This document shows positions 48,381-56,917 of a stretch of 64,000 bases of DNA, in pieces. Below the pieces are notes generated by a model that did no database searches, was not told the DNA's origin, and worked only from the letters and a program-made list of their open reading frames with translations. This DNA is from Phil1 sp964487565. Its GTDB lineage: Bacteria; Bacillota; Clostridia; Christensenellales; CAG-138. Position numbers and translations under genes: made by a program. How positions within the stretch are numbered: the first letter of the stretch is position 1; every line of letters starts with the position of its first letter. Where the stretch lies: NCBI GenBank assembly GCA_964487565.1, contig CAZARN010000003.1, positions 152,359 to 216,358 on the forward strand, in the 5' to 3' direction.

Positions 48381-49779
48381 GCGGATCCTCCTTTCCGGGC
48401 AGGGTGAAATAAAAACGGGAACCGTGCGGAACGTTCGGCAGCACGCCTATGGTGCCTCCGTGCGCATCAACGATGGCTTTGCAGATCGCGAGGCCCAGCC
48501 CGAGCCCGCGGTTGCCGTCAACAACGTCGCTGTCGCCTGTGACGAAACGCTCGAACAGGCGCTTTGATATCGCTTCAGGCACGCCGTCGCCCTCGTCGCA
48601 CACCCAAACGCGCACATTCTCGCCGTCCTTTTCGACGCTGAGGGAAACGGGCGTCGCGGGCGGCGTGTGCCGCACGGCGTTTTCGAGAAGGTTGAGTATA
48701 ACCTGAACGATAAGCTTGCCGTCCATGGGCGCGGTCACGATATCGGGCGGGAGGGTGACGGTGAACGACCTGTCGTTGAGAAGCCGGCTGATATGGGACA
48801 CGGCTTCCTGCACGACGTCGTCGACGACCTCCTCCTGACGGTGGATGACGAGCTGCGCCTCGTTGATGCGCGTCATGCTGAGGATGTTTTCAACAAGGCC
48901 TGTCAGCCACAGTATCTCCTCGCTCATGTCCGTGGCGAGCTTCCTGCGCTGTTCGTCCGAAAGGCAGGCGTAATCATCCGCAAGCAGATTGCAAGCGCCT
49001 GCAAGCGCGGTGAGCGGGCTCCTCAGATCATGCGCGACGGAGCGCAGCAGGGTGGAACGCTGCTTTTCGCGTTCCATGGCCACGCGGATCTCCTCGCGCT
49101 CGCTCACAAGATGCTCGCGCTCAAGGGCGATGCCGAGCTGCGTCGTCACCGCCTGAACGATCTTTTCGCTGTCCTCGTCAAGCGAACCGCCGTAAACGCG
49201 CAGCTCGCCTAGACGCTGGGTGTCGTTCATGAGGACATAGGGCAGATAGTCGCCGCAAGCCTGAGGCTCCGGCGTATTTTCCATGTGTATGCCGCATTCG
49301 CGCCCCGTATATTCGTTGATGAACTGCGCGCCCTTCTCGATCATGGTGCGCGTCCCGCTTGTCGAAAGGAAGCCGGACGCGATCTCATACATCGTGCGGG
49401 CCATGCGCTCGTTCTTCGAAGCAAGCTCCATCTGCTGGCGCAGACGTGTCGTCACCGTGCCGGAAACGATCGCCGTCACCAGAAAAAACGCGAGGAGCAT
49501 GAGGTCGCTTGTGTGCGCTATGGCAAAGGTAAACCGCGGCTCCGTGAAGAGAAAATTGAACGCCATAACGCTGATGAAGGCGGATATCACGCCGCAGATC
49601 CTGCTGCTTGTGGCGACGCAGACGAAAAGCACGCCCAGAAGGAACACCATTATCATGCTTTCGTTGCCGACGCCAAGCATGCTGATGAGGATGGAACAGC
49701 CGCCTGCCGCGCATACGATGATGAGCGAAACAAGCGCGTTTCTTGCGGCGATTGCGAGTTTCATGCGGCGATTCGACAT
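48373..49779 (-). CDS. kdpD: Short KdpD-like sensor histidine kinase
   Basis: 468 residues, against about 890 for full KdpD. It has the four-helix DUF4118 membrane domain (from ALVSLIIVCAAGGCSILISML to LMLLAFFLVTAIVSGTVTTRL), a GAF-like region, HisKA with the phospho-His in LLRSVAHDLRSPL, and a HATPase (LLENAVRHTPP, GLGLAICKAIVDAHGG). The N-terminal KdpD/UspA sensor part is missing. Such truncated KdpDs commonly accompany Trk/Ktr systems in Clostridia. Last but one gene of the potassium operon. Confidence 0.92.
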   Translation of the reverse strand: MSNRRMKLAIAARNALVSLIIVCAAGGCSILISMLGVGNESMIMVFLLGVLFVCVATSSRICGVISAFISVMAFNFLFTEPRFTFAIAHTSDLMLLAFFLVTAIVSGTVTTRLRQQMELASKNERMARTMYEIASGFLSTSGTRTMIEKGAQFINEYTGRECGIHMENTPEPQACGDYLPYVLMNDTQRLGELRVYGGSLDEDSEKIVQAVTTQLGIALEREHLVSEREEIRVAMEREKQRSTLLRSVAHDLRSPLTALAGACNLLADDYACLSDEQRRKLATDMSEEILWLTGLVENILSMTRINEAQLVIHRQEEVVDDVVQEAVSHISRLLNDRSFTVTLPPDIVTAPMDGKLIVQVILNLLENAVRHTPPATPVSLSVEKDGENVRVWVCDEGDGVPEAISKRLFERFVTGDSDVVDGNRGLGLGLAICKAIVDAHGGTIGVLPNVPHGSRFYFTLPGKEDPHE

Positions 49780-49817
49780 ATAACGACCCTCCGGTACGGC
49801 TGATTATATCGCTGCTT

Positions 49818-50468
49818 TCACTTTTTGTCCACGAGGCGCAGTATATCGCCCTTCGCGCCCGCCACGATCATGTGCTCATCGGGCGCAAATATGTGATCCG
49901 CGCTTGTGAGGGGCATCACCTTGTCGTCGATCTTGATGCCTATCACGTTGAGATGATGCTTGCCGCGTACTTCAAGCTCGCTGACGGAGCGCCCGACCCA
50001 GCTTTCCGGCGGCAGCACCTCGAATATGGCGTATTCGGGCGAAAGCTCATAATAATCGAAGGCGTTGCGCGACGAGTAACGCATCGCGGTGCGCTGCGCC
50101 ATGTCGCGCTCCGGATAGATGACCTCGTCCGCGCCGATCTTGCGCAGAAATTTGGCGTGAATGTCGCGGTCGGTTTTTGAAACCACATACGGCGCGCCAA
50201 GCTCCTTCAAAAGCGAGGTTATCTCAAGCGAACTCTGGAAGTTGTCGCTTATGCACACGAAGCATACGTCGAAATTGCTCACGCCGAGCGACCTGAGCGC
50301 CTCTTCGTCCATACAGTCACCGATCTGCACGCTCGTCACATACGGCGCGATCTTTTCCACCGCATCCTCGTTGCGGTCCACCACCAATACCTCGTTGCCA
50401 AGCTCCGTGAGCTTCATGGCAAGGTGCTTGCCGAAGCGCCCTGCCCCTATCACCAACATAGAACGCAT
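49818..50468 (-). CDS. trkA: Trk/Ktr potassium uptake regulatory protein TrkA
   Basis: 216 residues. RCK N-domain with the nucleotide-binding VIGAGRFGKHLAMKL, then the C-domain (ESWVGRSVSELEVRGKHHLNVIGIK, DHIFAPDEHMIVAG). It forms the cytoplasmic gating ring on TrkH and responds to ATP/ADP or NAD(H). Complete and normal in length. It lies 18 nt after trkH. Confidence 0.94.
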   Translation of the reverse strand: MRSMLVIGAGRFGKHLAMKLTELGNEVLVVDRNEDAVEKIAPYVTSVQIGDCMDEEALRSLGVSNFDVCFVCISDNFQSSLEITSLLKELGAPYVVSKTDRDIHAKFLRKIGADEVIYPERDMAQRTAMRYSSRNAFDYYELSPEYAIFEVLPPESWVGRSVSELEVRGKHHLNVIGIKIDDKVMPLTSADHIFAPDEHMIVAGAKGDILRLVDKK

Positions 50469-50486
50469 ATTAAATCCCCCTTATCC

Positions 50487-51824
50487 TTATCCGACAATCA
50501 CACGGCCCACCGCGTTTTTCATGCGCGTGTCGCCGTTATTTTTGGCAACCGCAAGGAAAACCGTCAAACTGCCTAGCCTTCCCGCGTACATGAGCAGTAT
50601 CAGCGCAAGCTTGCCTGCCGTGCCCGTCCGCATCGTTGCGCCGCCGGTGAGGCCGACGGTGCCAAGCGCGGACGCCGCCTCGAACAGCGCGTCCCCGATG
50701 CCGATGCCGTCCGCCGCGCAAAGCACGAATACGCCCGTCAAAAGCATCATAACATACAGCGCGGCATTGCGGTATGCCTTCTGCACAAGACCGTCCTCGA
50801 AGCGGTGACGGTATACGTTCACCTCGTCGTGCGCGCGCACCGATGCGATGAGCGCGAGCAGGATCACGGCGAAAGTGCTCGTTTTCACGCCGCCGCCGGT
50901 CGAACCGGGACTTGCGCCGATGATCATCAAAAACACGGTGAGAAGCTTCGAGCCTTCGCCGAGCGACGCGATATCGACGGTGTTGAAGCCCGCGGTGCGC
51001 GGCGTGACCGACTGGAACAGCGCCGCGAGCACGCGCTCCCATGCGCTCATGCCCGCAAAAACGCCGTCGTCCTCAAGCACCATGAACAGCGCCGCGCCGA
51101 CGACGATAAGTATCGCCGTGGCGCTCAGCACGACCTTGGAGTGCAGCGCGTACTTTTTAATATGGAAGCCGTGATCCATCACGTCGCCCCAGACGATGAA
51201 GCCTATGCCGCCCGTCACGATGAGCGCGATGACGGTGAGGTTCACAAGAGGATCGCCTACATAAGCCGTGAGCGAGGAGAACGGCGCGTTTATGCCCATC
51301 AGGTCGAAGCCAGCGTTGCAGAAGGCGGAAACGGAGTGGAACACCGAAAACCATATGCCGCGCGCCGGCCCGAACTGCGGGATGAAGCGCAGCGCGAGCA
51401 GCGCCGCGCCGGCGCCTTCGAAGATGAACGCGCCGATGAGCGTGCGCCGCACAAGGCGCACAACGCCGCCGATCTGCATGGAGCTCATCGATTCCGCAAG
51501 CAAAATGCGCTCGCGAAGGCCGATGCGCCTGCCGGCGAACATGGCGAACATCATAAGCATCGTCATGAAGCCGAGGCCGCCGGTCTGTATGAGCAGCAGT
51601 ATCACGATCTGCCCGAAAAGGGTGAACTGTGAATATGTGTCGTATACGACGAGGCCCGTCACACAGGTCGCCGAACCCGCGGTGAACAGCGCGTTGATGA
51701 AGGGTATGCTCCTGCCGTCCCTTGAGGATATCGGAAGGGTCAGCAACAACGCTCCCATAATTATAATGGCGGCAAAGCCCACCGTGAGCGTGCGTGTGAC
51801 GCCCCATCTGCCTTTCATTCCCAT
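50487..51824 (-). CDS. trkH: Trk/Ktr potassium channel subunit TrkH
   Basis: 445 residues in the four-repeat TrkH/KtrB fold. Filter-type loops are visible (GSATCVTGL, SVSAFCNAGFDL, SVTPRTAGFNTVD, ASALGTVGLTGG), and GASPGSTGGGVKTSTF forms the intramembrane gate region. It carries K+ (with Na+ in KtrB) across the membrane. The ATG overlaps the stop of the preceding small gene (TGATG). Confidence 0.95.
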   Translation of the reverse strand: MGMKGRWGVTRTLTVGFAAIIIMGALLLTLPISSRDGRSIPFINALFTAGSATCVTGLVVYDTYSQFTLFGQIVILLLIQTGGLGFMTMLMMFAMFAGRRIGLRERILLAESMSSMQIGGVVRLVRRTLIGAFIFEGAGAALLALRFIPQFGPARGIWFSVFHSVSAFCNAGFDLMGINAPFSSLTAYVGDPLVNLTVIALIVTGGIGFIVWGDVMDHGFHIKKYALHSKVVLSATAILIVVGAALFMVLEDDGVFAGMSAWERVLAALFQSVTPRTAGFNTVDIASLGEGSKLLTVFLMIIGASPGSTGGGVKTSTFAVILLALIASVRAHDEVNVYRHRFEDGLVQKAYRNAALYVMMLLTGVFVLCAADGIGIGDALFEAASALGTVGLTGGATMRTGTAGKLALILLMYAGRLGSLTVFLAVAKNNGDTRMKNAVGRVIVG

Positions 51825-52270
51825 CAGACGCTCAGCGCTCCTTTCATCACGACGAGCACGTCGCGCGCGTTCGGCCTTCCTGAGAGCACGCCTGAGCCCG
51901 CGGCTTCCTCATACATATCCATATACAGCGAATCGTTGCAAAGCGCAATGATTTTCGCCTCTGGAAAAACGTGTTTCACACGGTTGCACATCGCAAGGTT
52001 GTCAAGATCGTCGTGCGAGAGGGCGACGAACGCGGAAAACCCTGTCGTCACGGGAAGCTCCGGCCGCGTCGCGATGCGGAAGCTGATCCCCTCCGCCGAA
52101 AGGAGGGCGCAAAGATCATCGTCGGCGCCATAAAGGAGCGCCGTCACACACTCGCGCGTGACCGGCAGAGCCGCCCCGCGAGGGCCTGAAATATATCTGT
52201 CCAATTTTACCATGACGAAATAGCCCAGCGCCATAACGCTGAGCGTCGCGATAATAAGCACCGCCGTCAT
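51824..52270 (-). CDS. Membrane-anchored half-TrkA protein, first gene of the potassium operon
   Basis: 148 residues: an N-terminal transmembrane helix (TAVLIIATLSVMALGYFVMV), a short linker, and a C-terminal part resembling the second half of a TrkA-N (RCK) Rossmann domain (FSAFVALSHDDLDNLAMCNR, HVFPEAKIIALCNDSLYMDM). The glycine-rich nucleotide-binding loop is missing, and there is no TrkA-C domain. Translational coupling to trkH (TGATG) argues for a functional partner, perhaps an adaptor or decoy in the gating ring (inference). AGGTGA precedes ATG 52270. Confidence 0.7.
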   Translation of the reverse strand: MTAVLIIATLSVMALGYFVMVKLDRYISGPRGAALPVTRECVTALLYGADDDLCALLSAEGISFRIATRPELPVTTGFSAFVALSHDDLDNLAMCNRVKHVFPEAKIIALCNDSLYMDMYEEAAGSGVLSGRPNARDVLVVMKGALSV

Positions 52271-52457
52271 GCAATCACCTGCTTTCCTGTTATTATGATA
52301 TTACAGGCTGTGTAAAGACGGGGCACCCCGTTTTGCAAAGTGTATTATTTTTGTATAAAGACGCATATATGCATCGCCGGCCGGAAATGCCGCCTGCGCG
52401 CAGGGTGAAATTATAAAACATATAAGCCGTCGGGCTTTTAAAAAAAGCGGCAAACAG
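52271..52457. other. Upstream region of the potassium operon
   Basis: Non-coding. A 14-bp palindrome with arms ACGGGG (52318-52323) and CCCCGT (52326-52331) lies directly beside a TTTACA -35-like box on the minus strand (52316-52311); no well-spaced -10 follows. It is a candidate KdpE-type or other activator site. A short AAGCC/GGCTT hairpin with T- and A-runs lies near 52423-52440. Confidence 0.45.
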
Positions 52458-52486
52458 TTGACAATGTTATGAGGAGATAGTATAAT
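52458..52486 (+). promoter_or_regulatory. Consensus promoter of the lacI/alpha-glucan locus
   Basis: TTGACA (52458-52463), a 17-nt spacer and TATAAT (52481-52486): a perfect sigma-A consensus. Confidence 0.93.
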
Positions 52487-52502
52487 CCAGACGTTGAAGG
52501 CT

Positions 52503-52526
52503 GGAAACGTTACCAGTAACGTTTCC
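52503..52526. promoter_or_regulatory. LacI-type operator, perfect 24-bp palindrome
   Basis: Arms GGAAACGTTAC (52503-52513) and GTAACGTTTCC (52516-52526) around a CA centre, about +10 to +33 relative to the expected start. It lies just upstream of the LacI-family gene and should mediate strong autorepression. Confidence 0.88.
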
Positions 52527-52578
52527 ACAAATTTCGACATGAATTTGCAGCATTGCGGCGTCAGGGGATGAGGGAGAG

Positions 52579-53601
52579 TTGGAGCACCTTACGATAAAGG
52601 ATATCGCGCGGCTGAGCGGAGCGTCTGTAAGCACCGTTTCGCGCGTGCTCAACAATCATCCGGACGTGAGCGAGGGCATGAGGGTTCGTGTGCTTGAGGT
52701 CGTGGGTTCGAATCATTTCGTGCCCAACAACAGCGCGCGAAACCTCGTCATCAGGGAATCCGATCTGATCGCGGTGATCGTGCGCGGCGTTGCAAATCCG
52801 TTTTTCGCGCGCATGACCGGACCGATGGAGCGCGCGATCGACGACTACGGCTACACGATGACCCTTCACCAGATAAGCTCGTCCGACGATGAGATAAACG
52901 CCGCGGCGCAGCTTGAAAGAGAAAAGCGTTTGAAGGGCATAATCTTCCTCGGGGGAAGGTTCAACTATCTTCCCGGCGAGATCGCGGCGATAAACGTCCC
53001 GTTTGTCTGCTGCACATATACGAACACCTTCGGCGCGCTTGCGGACGCGAGCTATTCCTCCGTCGCGATCGACGACAGGACGGAAGCCGCGCGCGCGGTG
53101 TCGCACCTCATCGAAAAGGGGCACCGCCGTATAGGCGCGCTCGTCGAAAGACGGGACGGAGGCTCGATAAGCCAGCTGCGCTGCGAAGGATACGAGGCCG
53201 CGCTCAGGGCCAACGGGATCGAGCCGGATGAGGCGCTCGTTGCGGCTGCGGGAAGCTTTTCGATGGCGGACGCATACCGCGCGGCGAGGGAGCTTGTTGA
53301 GCGGGAAAGGCCAACGGCGATATTCGTGATATCTGATTCGATGGCGATGGCCGCGATGAAAGCGATCGCGGACGCGGGGCTTCGCGTGCCGGAGGATTGC
53401 TCGGTGATCGCGATTGACGGCATCGAACAGACGCAGTATTGCGTGCCCACGCTCACCACGCTGGAACAGCCCGCGGACGAGATGGCGAAGCGCAGCGTGG
53501 ATGTGCTGGCGGGGCTGCTGGACGGGAGCGCGAGGCACGGTCACGTTTTCATGAGAACGAGACTGCGCGAAGGCGGAAGCGTCCGCAGCATAGAAATATA
53601 A
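52579..53601 (+). CDS. LacI family transcriptional regulator
   Basis: 340 residues: N-terminal LacI helix-turn-helix and hinge (LTIKDIARLSGASVSTVSRVLNN, FVPNNSARNLVI) and a periplasmic-binding-protein-like effector domain (GYTMTLHQIS, VISDSMAMAAMKAIADAGLRVPEDCSVIAIDG). The start is TTG 52579, behind AGGGAG; no in-frame ATG is near. It probably binds the palindrome at 52503 and controls the downstream sugar transporter and malQ, with a maltodextrin-type inducer (inference). Confidence 0.93.
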   Translation: MEHLTIKDIARLSGASVSTVSRVLNNHPDVSEGMRVRVLEVVGSNHFVPNNSARNLVIRESDLIAVIVRGVANPFFARMTGPMERAIDDYGYTMTLHQISSSDDEINAAAQLEREKRLKGIIFLGGRFNYLPGEIAAINVPFVCCTYTNTFGALADASYSSVAIDDRTEAARAVSHLIEKGHRRIGALVERRDGGSISQLRCEGYEAALRANGIEPDEALVAAAGSFSMADAYRAARELVERERPTAIFVISDSMAMAAMKAIADAGLRVPEDCSVIAIDGIEQTQYCVPTLTTLEQPADEMAKRSVDVLAGLLDGSARHGHVFMRTRLREGGSVRSIEI

Positions 53602-53662
53602 GCGTTTATAAAGTTTGCGCGCATATCAAGAGCGTGCAGATAAAAAATAAGGAGAGAAAACG

Positions 53663-55030
53663 ATGAAAAAGTATCTTGCGATTCTTATCGCTGTGCTGAT
53701 GATGGTCAGCCTCTTCGGCTGCCAGAGCAGCACTGAGCCTGAAGCCACCGAGGCCCCCGCGACCACTGAAACCACGGCTCCCGAAGCCACAGCGACAGAG
53801 GCCCCCGCGACCGCGGCTGCCGGCTCCGTGTATTATCTCAACTTCAAGCCCGAGGCCGATGCCGCATGGCAGACCCTCGCAGCGAAGTACACTGAGCTGA
53901 CCGGCGTGCCCGTGACCGTCGTCACCGCCGCCTCCGGCACCTATTCCGAGACCCTGACCGCCGAGATGGACAAGGGCGACGCTGCCCCGACGCTCTTCCA
54001 GTGCGGCAATCAGGCCGGCCTTGACACCTGGGGCGATTACTGCCTCGATCTGACCGGCAGCGCCGTTTACAACGAGATGACCACCAATGACTTCAACCTT
54101 TTCGGCGAGAACGGCGAAGTCTATTGCATCGGTTATTGCTACGAAGCGTTCGGCATCATCGTCAACAAGGCCCTTCTTGAAGAAGCCGGTTATACCCTTG
54201 CGGATATCACCGATTTCGCAAGCCTCAAGGCCGTTGCCGAGGATATCACCGCGCGTCATCAGTCGGGCGAGCTTGGCTTTGCGGCCTTCACCTCCTCCGG
54301 CATGGACGGCTCTTCCTCCTGGCGTTTCTCCGGCCATCTGGCCAATATGCCGCTCTACTATGAGTTCCGCGATGACGGCGTGACCGCACAGCCCGCCACC
54401 ATCACCGGCGCTTACCTTGACAACTTCAAGAACATCTGGGATCTTTACATCAACAACAGCGACACCGATCCCACCCAGCTTGCTTCCGCCACCGGCGATC
54501 AGGCTGAGGCCGAGTTCGGCGAAGGCAAGGCCGTGTTCTATCAGAACGGCACCTGGGAATACAGCAACCTGACCGCTGCGGACAAGTTTGCCATGGATCC
54601 CGCCAACCTTGCAATGATCCCCATCTACTGCGGCGTTGAAGGCGAAGACAAGGCTGCCCTCTGCTGCGGCACCGAGAATTGCTGGGCTGTCAACAGCCAG
54701 GCTTCCGAAGAGAACATCCAGGCCACCCTCGACTTCATGTACTGGGTCGTCACCTCCGACGAGGGCACCCAGATGATGGCCGAGCAGTTTGGCCCCATCC
54801 CCTTCAAGAGCGCGAAGGAAACCGAGAACGTGTTCTTCAACGACGCCAACAACTATCTTGCCAACGGCAACTATGTTGTGACCTGGGCGTTCAACTACAC
54901 CCCCAACGTGGACACCTGGCGTGCGGGCGTTGTCGCCGCGCTGACCCAGTACTCCGCGGGCACCGGTTCCTGGGATGACGTCGTGACGGCGTTTGTGCAG
55001 GGCTGGGCCACCCAGTATGCCGCTCAATAA
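53663..55030 (+). CDS. Sugar ABC transporter substrate-binding lipoprotein (family 1)
   Basis: 455 residues: lipoprotein signal (MKKYLAILIAVLMMVSLFGC), a Thr/Glu/Ala/Pro-rich linker, then a family 1 solute-binding domain (AAKYTELTGVPVTVVTAASG, FGIIVNKALLEEAGY, GKAVFYQNGTWEYSN, MYWVVTSDEGTQMMAEQFGPIPF). With the two permeases and MalQ downstream, the ligand is probably a malto-oligosaccharide. AAGGAG lies before the ATG. A strong terminator follows, so this gene is expected to be expressed far above the permeases. The ATPase is not encoded here; a shared MsiK-type ATPase elsewhere is likely. Confidence 0.93.
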   Translation: MKKYLAILIAVLMMVSLFGCQSSTEPEATEAPATTETTAPEATATEAPATAAAGSVYYLNFKPEADAAWQTLAAKYTELTGVPVTVVTAASGTYSETLTAEMDKGDAAPTLFQCGNQAGLDTWGDYCLDLTGSAVYNEMTTNDFNLFGENGEVYCIGYCYEAFGIIVNKALLEEAGYTLADITDFASLKAVAEDITARHQSGELGFAAFTSSGMDGSSSWRFSGHLANMPLYYEFRDDGVTAQPATITGAYLDNFKNIWDLYINNSDTDPTQLASATGDQAEAEFGEGKAVFYQNGTWEYSNLTAADKFAMDPANLAMIPIYCGVEGEDKAALCCGTENCWAVNSQASEENIQATLDFMYWVVTSDEGTQMMAEQFGPIPFKSAKETENVFFNDANNYLANGNYVVTWAFNYTPNVDTWRAGVVAALTQYSAGTGSWDDVVTAFVQGWATQYAAQ

Positions 55031-55063
55031 GACTGAGCATAATAACCCGGTGATGTAATTCAC

Positions 55064-55097
55064 ATGGGGGCGAGTTAAACGCTCGCCCCCATTTTTT
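55064..55097 (+). terminator. Terminator/attenuator after the sugar-binding protein gene
   Basis: 11-bp stem ATGGGGGCGAG (55064-55074) / CTCGCCCCCAT (55082-55092), followed by TTTTT. It limits read-through into the permease genes. Confidence 0.92.
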
Positions 55098-55106
55098 ACG
55101 AAATAA

Positions 55107-55115
55107 TGGTATAAT
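55107..55115 (+). promoter_or_regulatory. Extended -10 promoter before the permease genes
   Basis: TGG-TATAAT, an extended -10, right after the terminator; no clear -35. It may give the permeases and malQ independent basal expression. Confidence 0.5.
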
Positions 55116-55145
55116 ATAAAAAACAAGTCTGCGGGGGAGGTAGTC

Positions 55146-56063
55146 ATGAAATTTCGAAGAAAAAGGGACGCGGCGGCAATGAACTCATCGCTTATCCGCC
55201 GCCCGATAATGAGGTGTTTTCCCATATTCCTGCTGCCGACGTTCGCTGCGTTCTGCATCGGCTTCATCTATCCCTTCTGCAAGGGCGTCTATCTTTCATT
55301 CTGTAAGTTCACAACAACATCAAACGCAAAATGGATCGGCATAGACAACTATATCAAAGCCATCGGCGACGCAAGCTTCATGCACGCATTTTGGTATACG
55401 GCGCTTGTTGCGGTGGTATCGCTCGTGCTGATCAACGTGATCGCGTTTGCCGTCGCATATGCGCTCACGCGGGGCATACGCGGCTCGAACCTGTTCCGCA
55501 CCGTGTTCTTCATGCCGAACCTCATCGGCGGCATAGTGCTCGGCTATATATGGTCGATGATTTTCGACGGCATACTCTCGCGCTTCGGCACCTCGATCGT
55601 GCTGAGCACGACCTATGGCTTCTGGGGCCTCATCGTTCTTATGCTGTGGCAGCAGATAGGCTATATGATGATAATTTATATCGCGGGGCTTCAGTCCGTC
55701 CCCGAGGATATGATCGAAGCCGCCAAGATCGACGGCGCGAACGGCTGGCATACGCTTTGGCACATCACGATCCCAACGGTCATGCCGTCGATCACGATAT
55801 GCACATTTCTTACCCTCACGAACTCATTCAAGCTTTTCGATCAGAACCTCGTCCTCAACGGCGGCCAGCCTTTCCGGTTCGCCGCGGACGGAACGGTGAT
55901 CAAAACGACCGAAATGCTTGCGCTCAATATATATAACACGTTCTATCTCAACGCGAATTCCCGCGGGCTTGGTCAGGCGAAGGCCGTGCTGTTCTTCGTG
56001 CTTGTGGCTGTGATCGCCCTCATCCAGCTCACCTCAACGCGCAAGAAGGAGGTGCAGCAGTAA
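55146..56063 (+). CDS. Sugar ABC transporter permease (MalF type)
   Basis: 305 residues, six transmembrane helices. Typical segments are RTVFFMPNLIGGIVLGYIW and the EAA loop VPEDMIEAAKIDGANGWHTLWHITIP. It forms the channel with the next gene product. GGGGGAGG lies before ATG 55146. Its stop overlaps the next start by one base (TAATG). Confidence 0.95.
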   Translation: MKFRRKRDAAAMNSSLIRRPIMRCFPIFLLPTFAAFCIGFIYPFCKGVYLSFCKFTTTSNAKWIGIDNYIKAIGDASFMHAFWYTALVAVVSLVLINVIAFAVAYALTRGIRGSNLFRTVFFMPNLIGGIVLGYIWSMIFDGILSRFGTSIVLSTTYGFWGLIVLMLWQQIGYMMIIYIAGLQSVPEDMIEAAKIDGANGWHTLWHITIPTVMPSITICTFLTLTNSFKLFDQNLVLNGGQPFRFAADGTVIKTTEMLALNIYNTFYLNANSRGLGQAKAVLFFVLVAVIALIQLTSTRKKEVQQ

Positions 56064-56905
56064 TGGCAAAGGAAAAGAAATGGAAGATCGCGCTGTCGAT
56101 CCTCTTCGCGGTGATATGCGTAATATACATGCTGCCCATCGTGACGGTGCTCATAAACTCGTTCAAGACCAACTCCGCCATCAACACGGACACATTCGCC
56201 CTGCCCGGCGAGGGTACTTTTGCCGGAACGGACAATTATGTGACGGGCATGAACATCGGCGAATATCCGTTTTACAAATCCGCACTCAACAGCCTTATAA
56301 TCACGCTTTTGAGCGCTGCGCTGATACTTGTTTGCACGTCGATGGCCGCGTGGTATATATCCCGCGTGGGCAGCGTGCTTTCGAAGATCGTATATTACCT
56401 GTGCGTCTTTTCAATGGTGGTGCCGTTCCAGATGGTCATGTTCACCCTTGCAAAGACGGCGCACACGCTGCATCTTGATACGCCGTGGGCAATACCGGTC
56501 ATATATCTCGGCTTCGGTGCAGGGCTTGCGGTGTTCATGTTCACGGGCTTTGTGAAGAGCATCCCCCTCGAGATCGAGGAGGCCGCCGCGATCGACGGCT
56601 GCGGACCGATCAGGACGTTCTTCCTCATCGTGTTCCCGATGCTCAAGCCCATCCTCATCTCCGTGGGCGTGCTTGAGATAATGTGGGTATGGAACGATTA
56701 CCTGCTGCCGTATCTCGTGCTCGACCGCACGCTTTACAAAACGATACCCATCCATATACAGTACCTGCAGGGCAGTTACGGCCATGTCGATCTCGGCGCG
56801 GTGATGGCGCTGATAATGCTGAGCATTCTGCCCATCATCATATTCTATCTGTTCTGCCAGAAATACATCATAAAGGGCGTCGTGGCCGGCGCTGTGAAGG
56901 GTTGA
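56063..56905 (+). CDS. Sugar ABC transporter permease (MalG type)
   Basis: 280 residues, six transmembrane helices, with the EAA loop IPLEIEEAAAIDGCGPIRTF and a typical MalG C-terminus (QKYIIKGVVAGAVKG). Partner of the preceding permease. malQ follows after 12 nt. Confidence 0.95.
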   Translation: MAKEKKWKIALSILFAVICVIYMLPIVTVLINSFKTNSAINTDTFALPGEGTFAGTDNYVTGMNIGEYPFYKSALNSLIITLLSAALILVCTSMAAWYISRVGSVLSKIVYYLCVFSMVVPFQMVMFTLAKTAHTLHLDTPWAIPVIYLGFGAGLAVFMFTGFVKSIPLEIEEAAAIDGCGPIRTFFLIVFPMLKPILISVGVLEIMWVWNDYLLPYLVLDRTLYKTIPIHIQYLQGSYGHVDLGAVMALIMLSILPIIIFYLFCQKYIIKGVVAGAVKG

Positions 56906-56917
56906 TAATCAAGCGAT

